Part shown: one piece after another, positions 63,835 through 64,000 of the stretch
Position numbering within the stretch: the stretch's first letter is position 1
Layout: every line of letters begins with the position of its first letter
Source of the DNA: Porphyra umbilicalis
Lineage: Eukaryota > Rhodophyta > Bangiophyceae > Bangiales > Bangiaceae
Assembly: GCA_002049455.2 (NCBI GenBank)
Contig: KV918793.1
Span: forward strand, 124,001-188,000
Direction: 5' to 3'
Length of the DNA stretch: 64,000 nt
Translations under genes and position numbers: made by a program
Notes under the pieces: model-generated
The model's database searches: none
What the model was told of the DNA's origin: nothing
The model's input: only the letters and a program-made list of their open reading frames with translations

Positions 63835-64000
63835 ATGGCGGGGCGAGGCGGCGATTCTGTCAATGGTGGGGAGCTTCCACAGCTGGTTGGCGTCGTCCAC
63901 GCTGCTGTGGGCGCACCTGCCAAGGAGGTCTCAGCTCGCGAGGCGGTCTCGGAGCATTTAGACGGCACCGCCCCGCCCAAGAAAAAGGCGCGGAAGTGGC
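63835..64000 (+). CDS. Start of a gene running off the right edge
   Basis: An ATG at 63835 in GCCATGG context opens MAGRGGDSVNGG and runs to the window end, about 55 codons. A basic PPKKKARKW near the end resembles a nuclear localisation signal. Too little is present to name a family. Confidence 0.4.
   Translation, partial: MAGRGGDSVNGGELPQLVGVVHAAVGAPAKEVSAREAVSEHLDGTAPPKKKARKW

Overview
Nuclear DNA of a photosynthetic eukaryote. The best guess is a bangiophycean red alga of the Porphyra/Pyropia kind. The reasons are a plastid galactolipid synthase (MGDG synthase), a phytyl-ester-synthase-like plastid lipid enzyme, very high GC with long G and C runs inside genes, few and short introns, and Ty1/copia and hAT debris between genes. 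The organism is an inference; no rRNA or organellar marker is present.

The window has two halves. Positions 1 to about 30,470 are accessory DNA of moderate GC, with few genes and many repeats. This half holds two gene candidates of unknown function (532-1884 and 4754-6465), a tRNA-like sequence, at least three non-autonomous hAT elements with 8-bp target duplications (8827-9782, 13075-13923, 28815-30470), a small MITE (7884-8053, second copy at 47127-47305), a long-armed foldback element (26160-26731), a PIF/Harbinger-type transposase relic (about 23340-24330), a fossil Ty1/copia element with both LTRs (14319-20311), and a fossil chromovirus-like Ty3 fragment (about 20790-22700, minus strand). 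One hAT element and the copia element both sit inside an older gag-like coding stretch.

The change to the second half falls at the right end of the hAT element at 30,470. From there on the DNA is extremely GC-rich and gene-dense: MGDG synthase (+, 32738-34903), a leucine-zipper protein (-, 35660-36790), the proteasome activator PA200/Blm10 (-, 39312-46426, two exons), a low-complexity gene candidate (-, 47432-48625), an MFS transporter (+, 50028-52161, with an inferred 17-nt microexon), a gamma-glutamylcyclotransferase-like domain fused to a phytyl-ester-synthase/acyltransferase (-, 52630-56887), a Rad60/Esc2/NIP45-like SUMO-like-domain protein (+, 60053-61352), a tandem repeat that could encode a Ser/Thr-rich protein (about 62080-62764), and the start of another gene at the right edge.

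MGDG synthase makes the main thylakoid lipid. Phytyl ester synthases recycle acyl groups and phytol when thylakoids are dismantled. The two genes are about 18 kb apart but nothing in the sequence shows co-regulation. In five second-half genes the homology-supported reading frame changes, mostly at long G or C runs, so gene models here depend on exact run lengths. All four well-supported introns begin with GTACGT.
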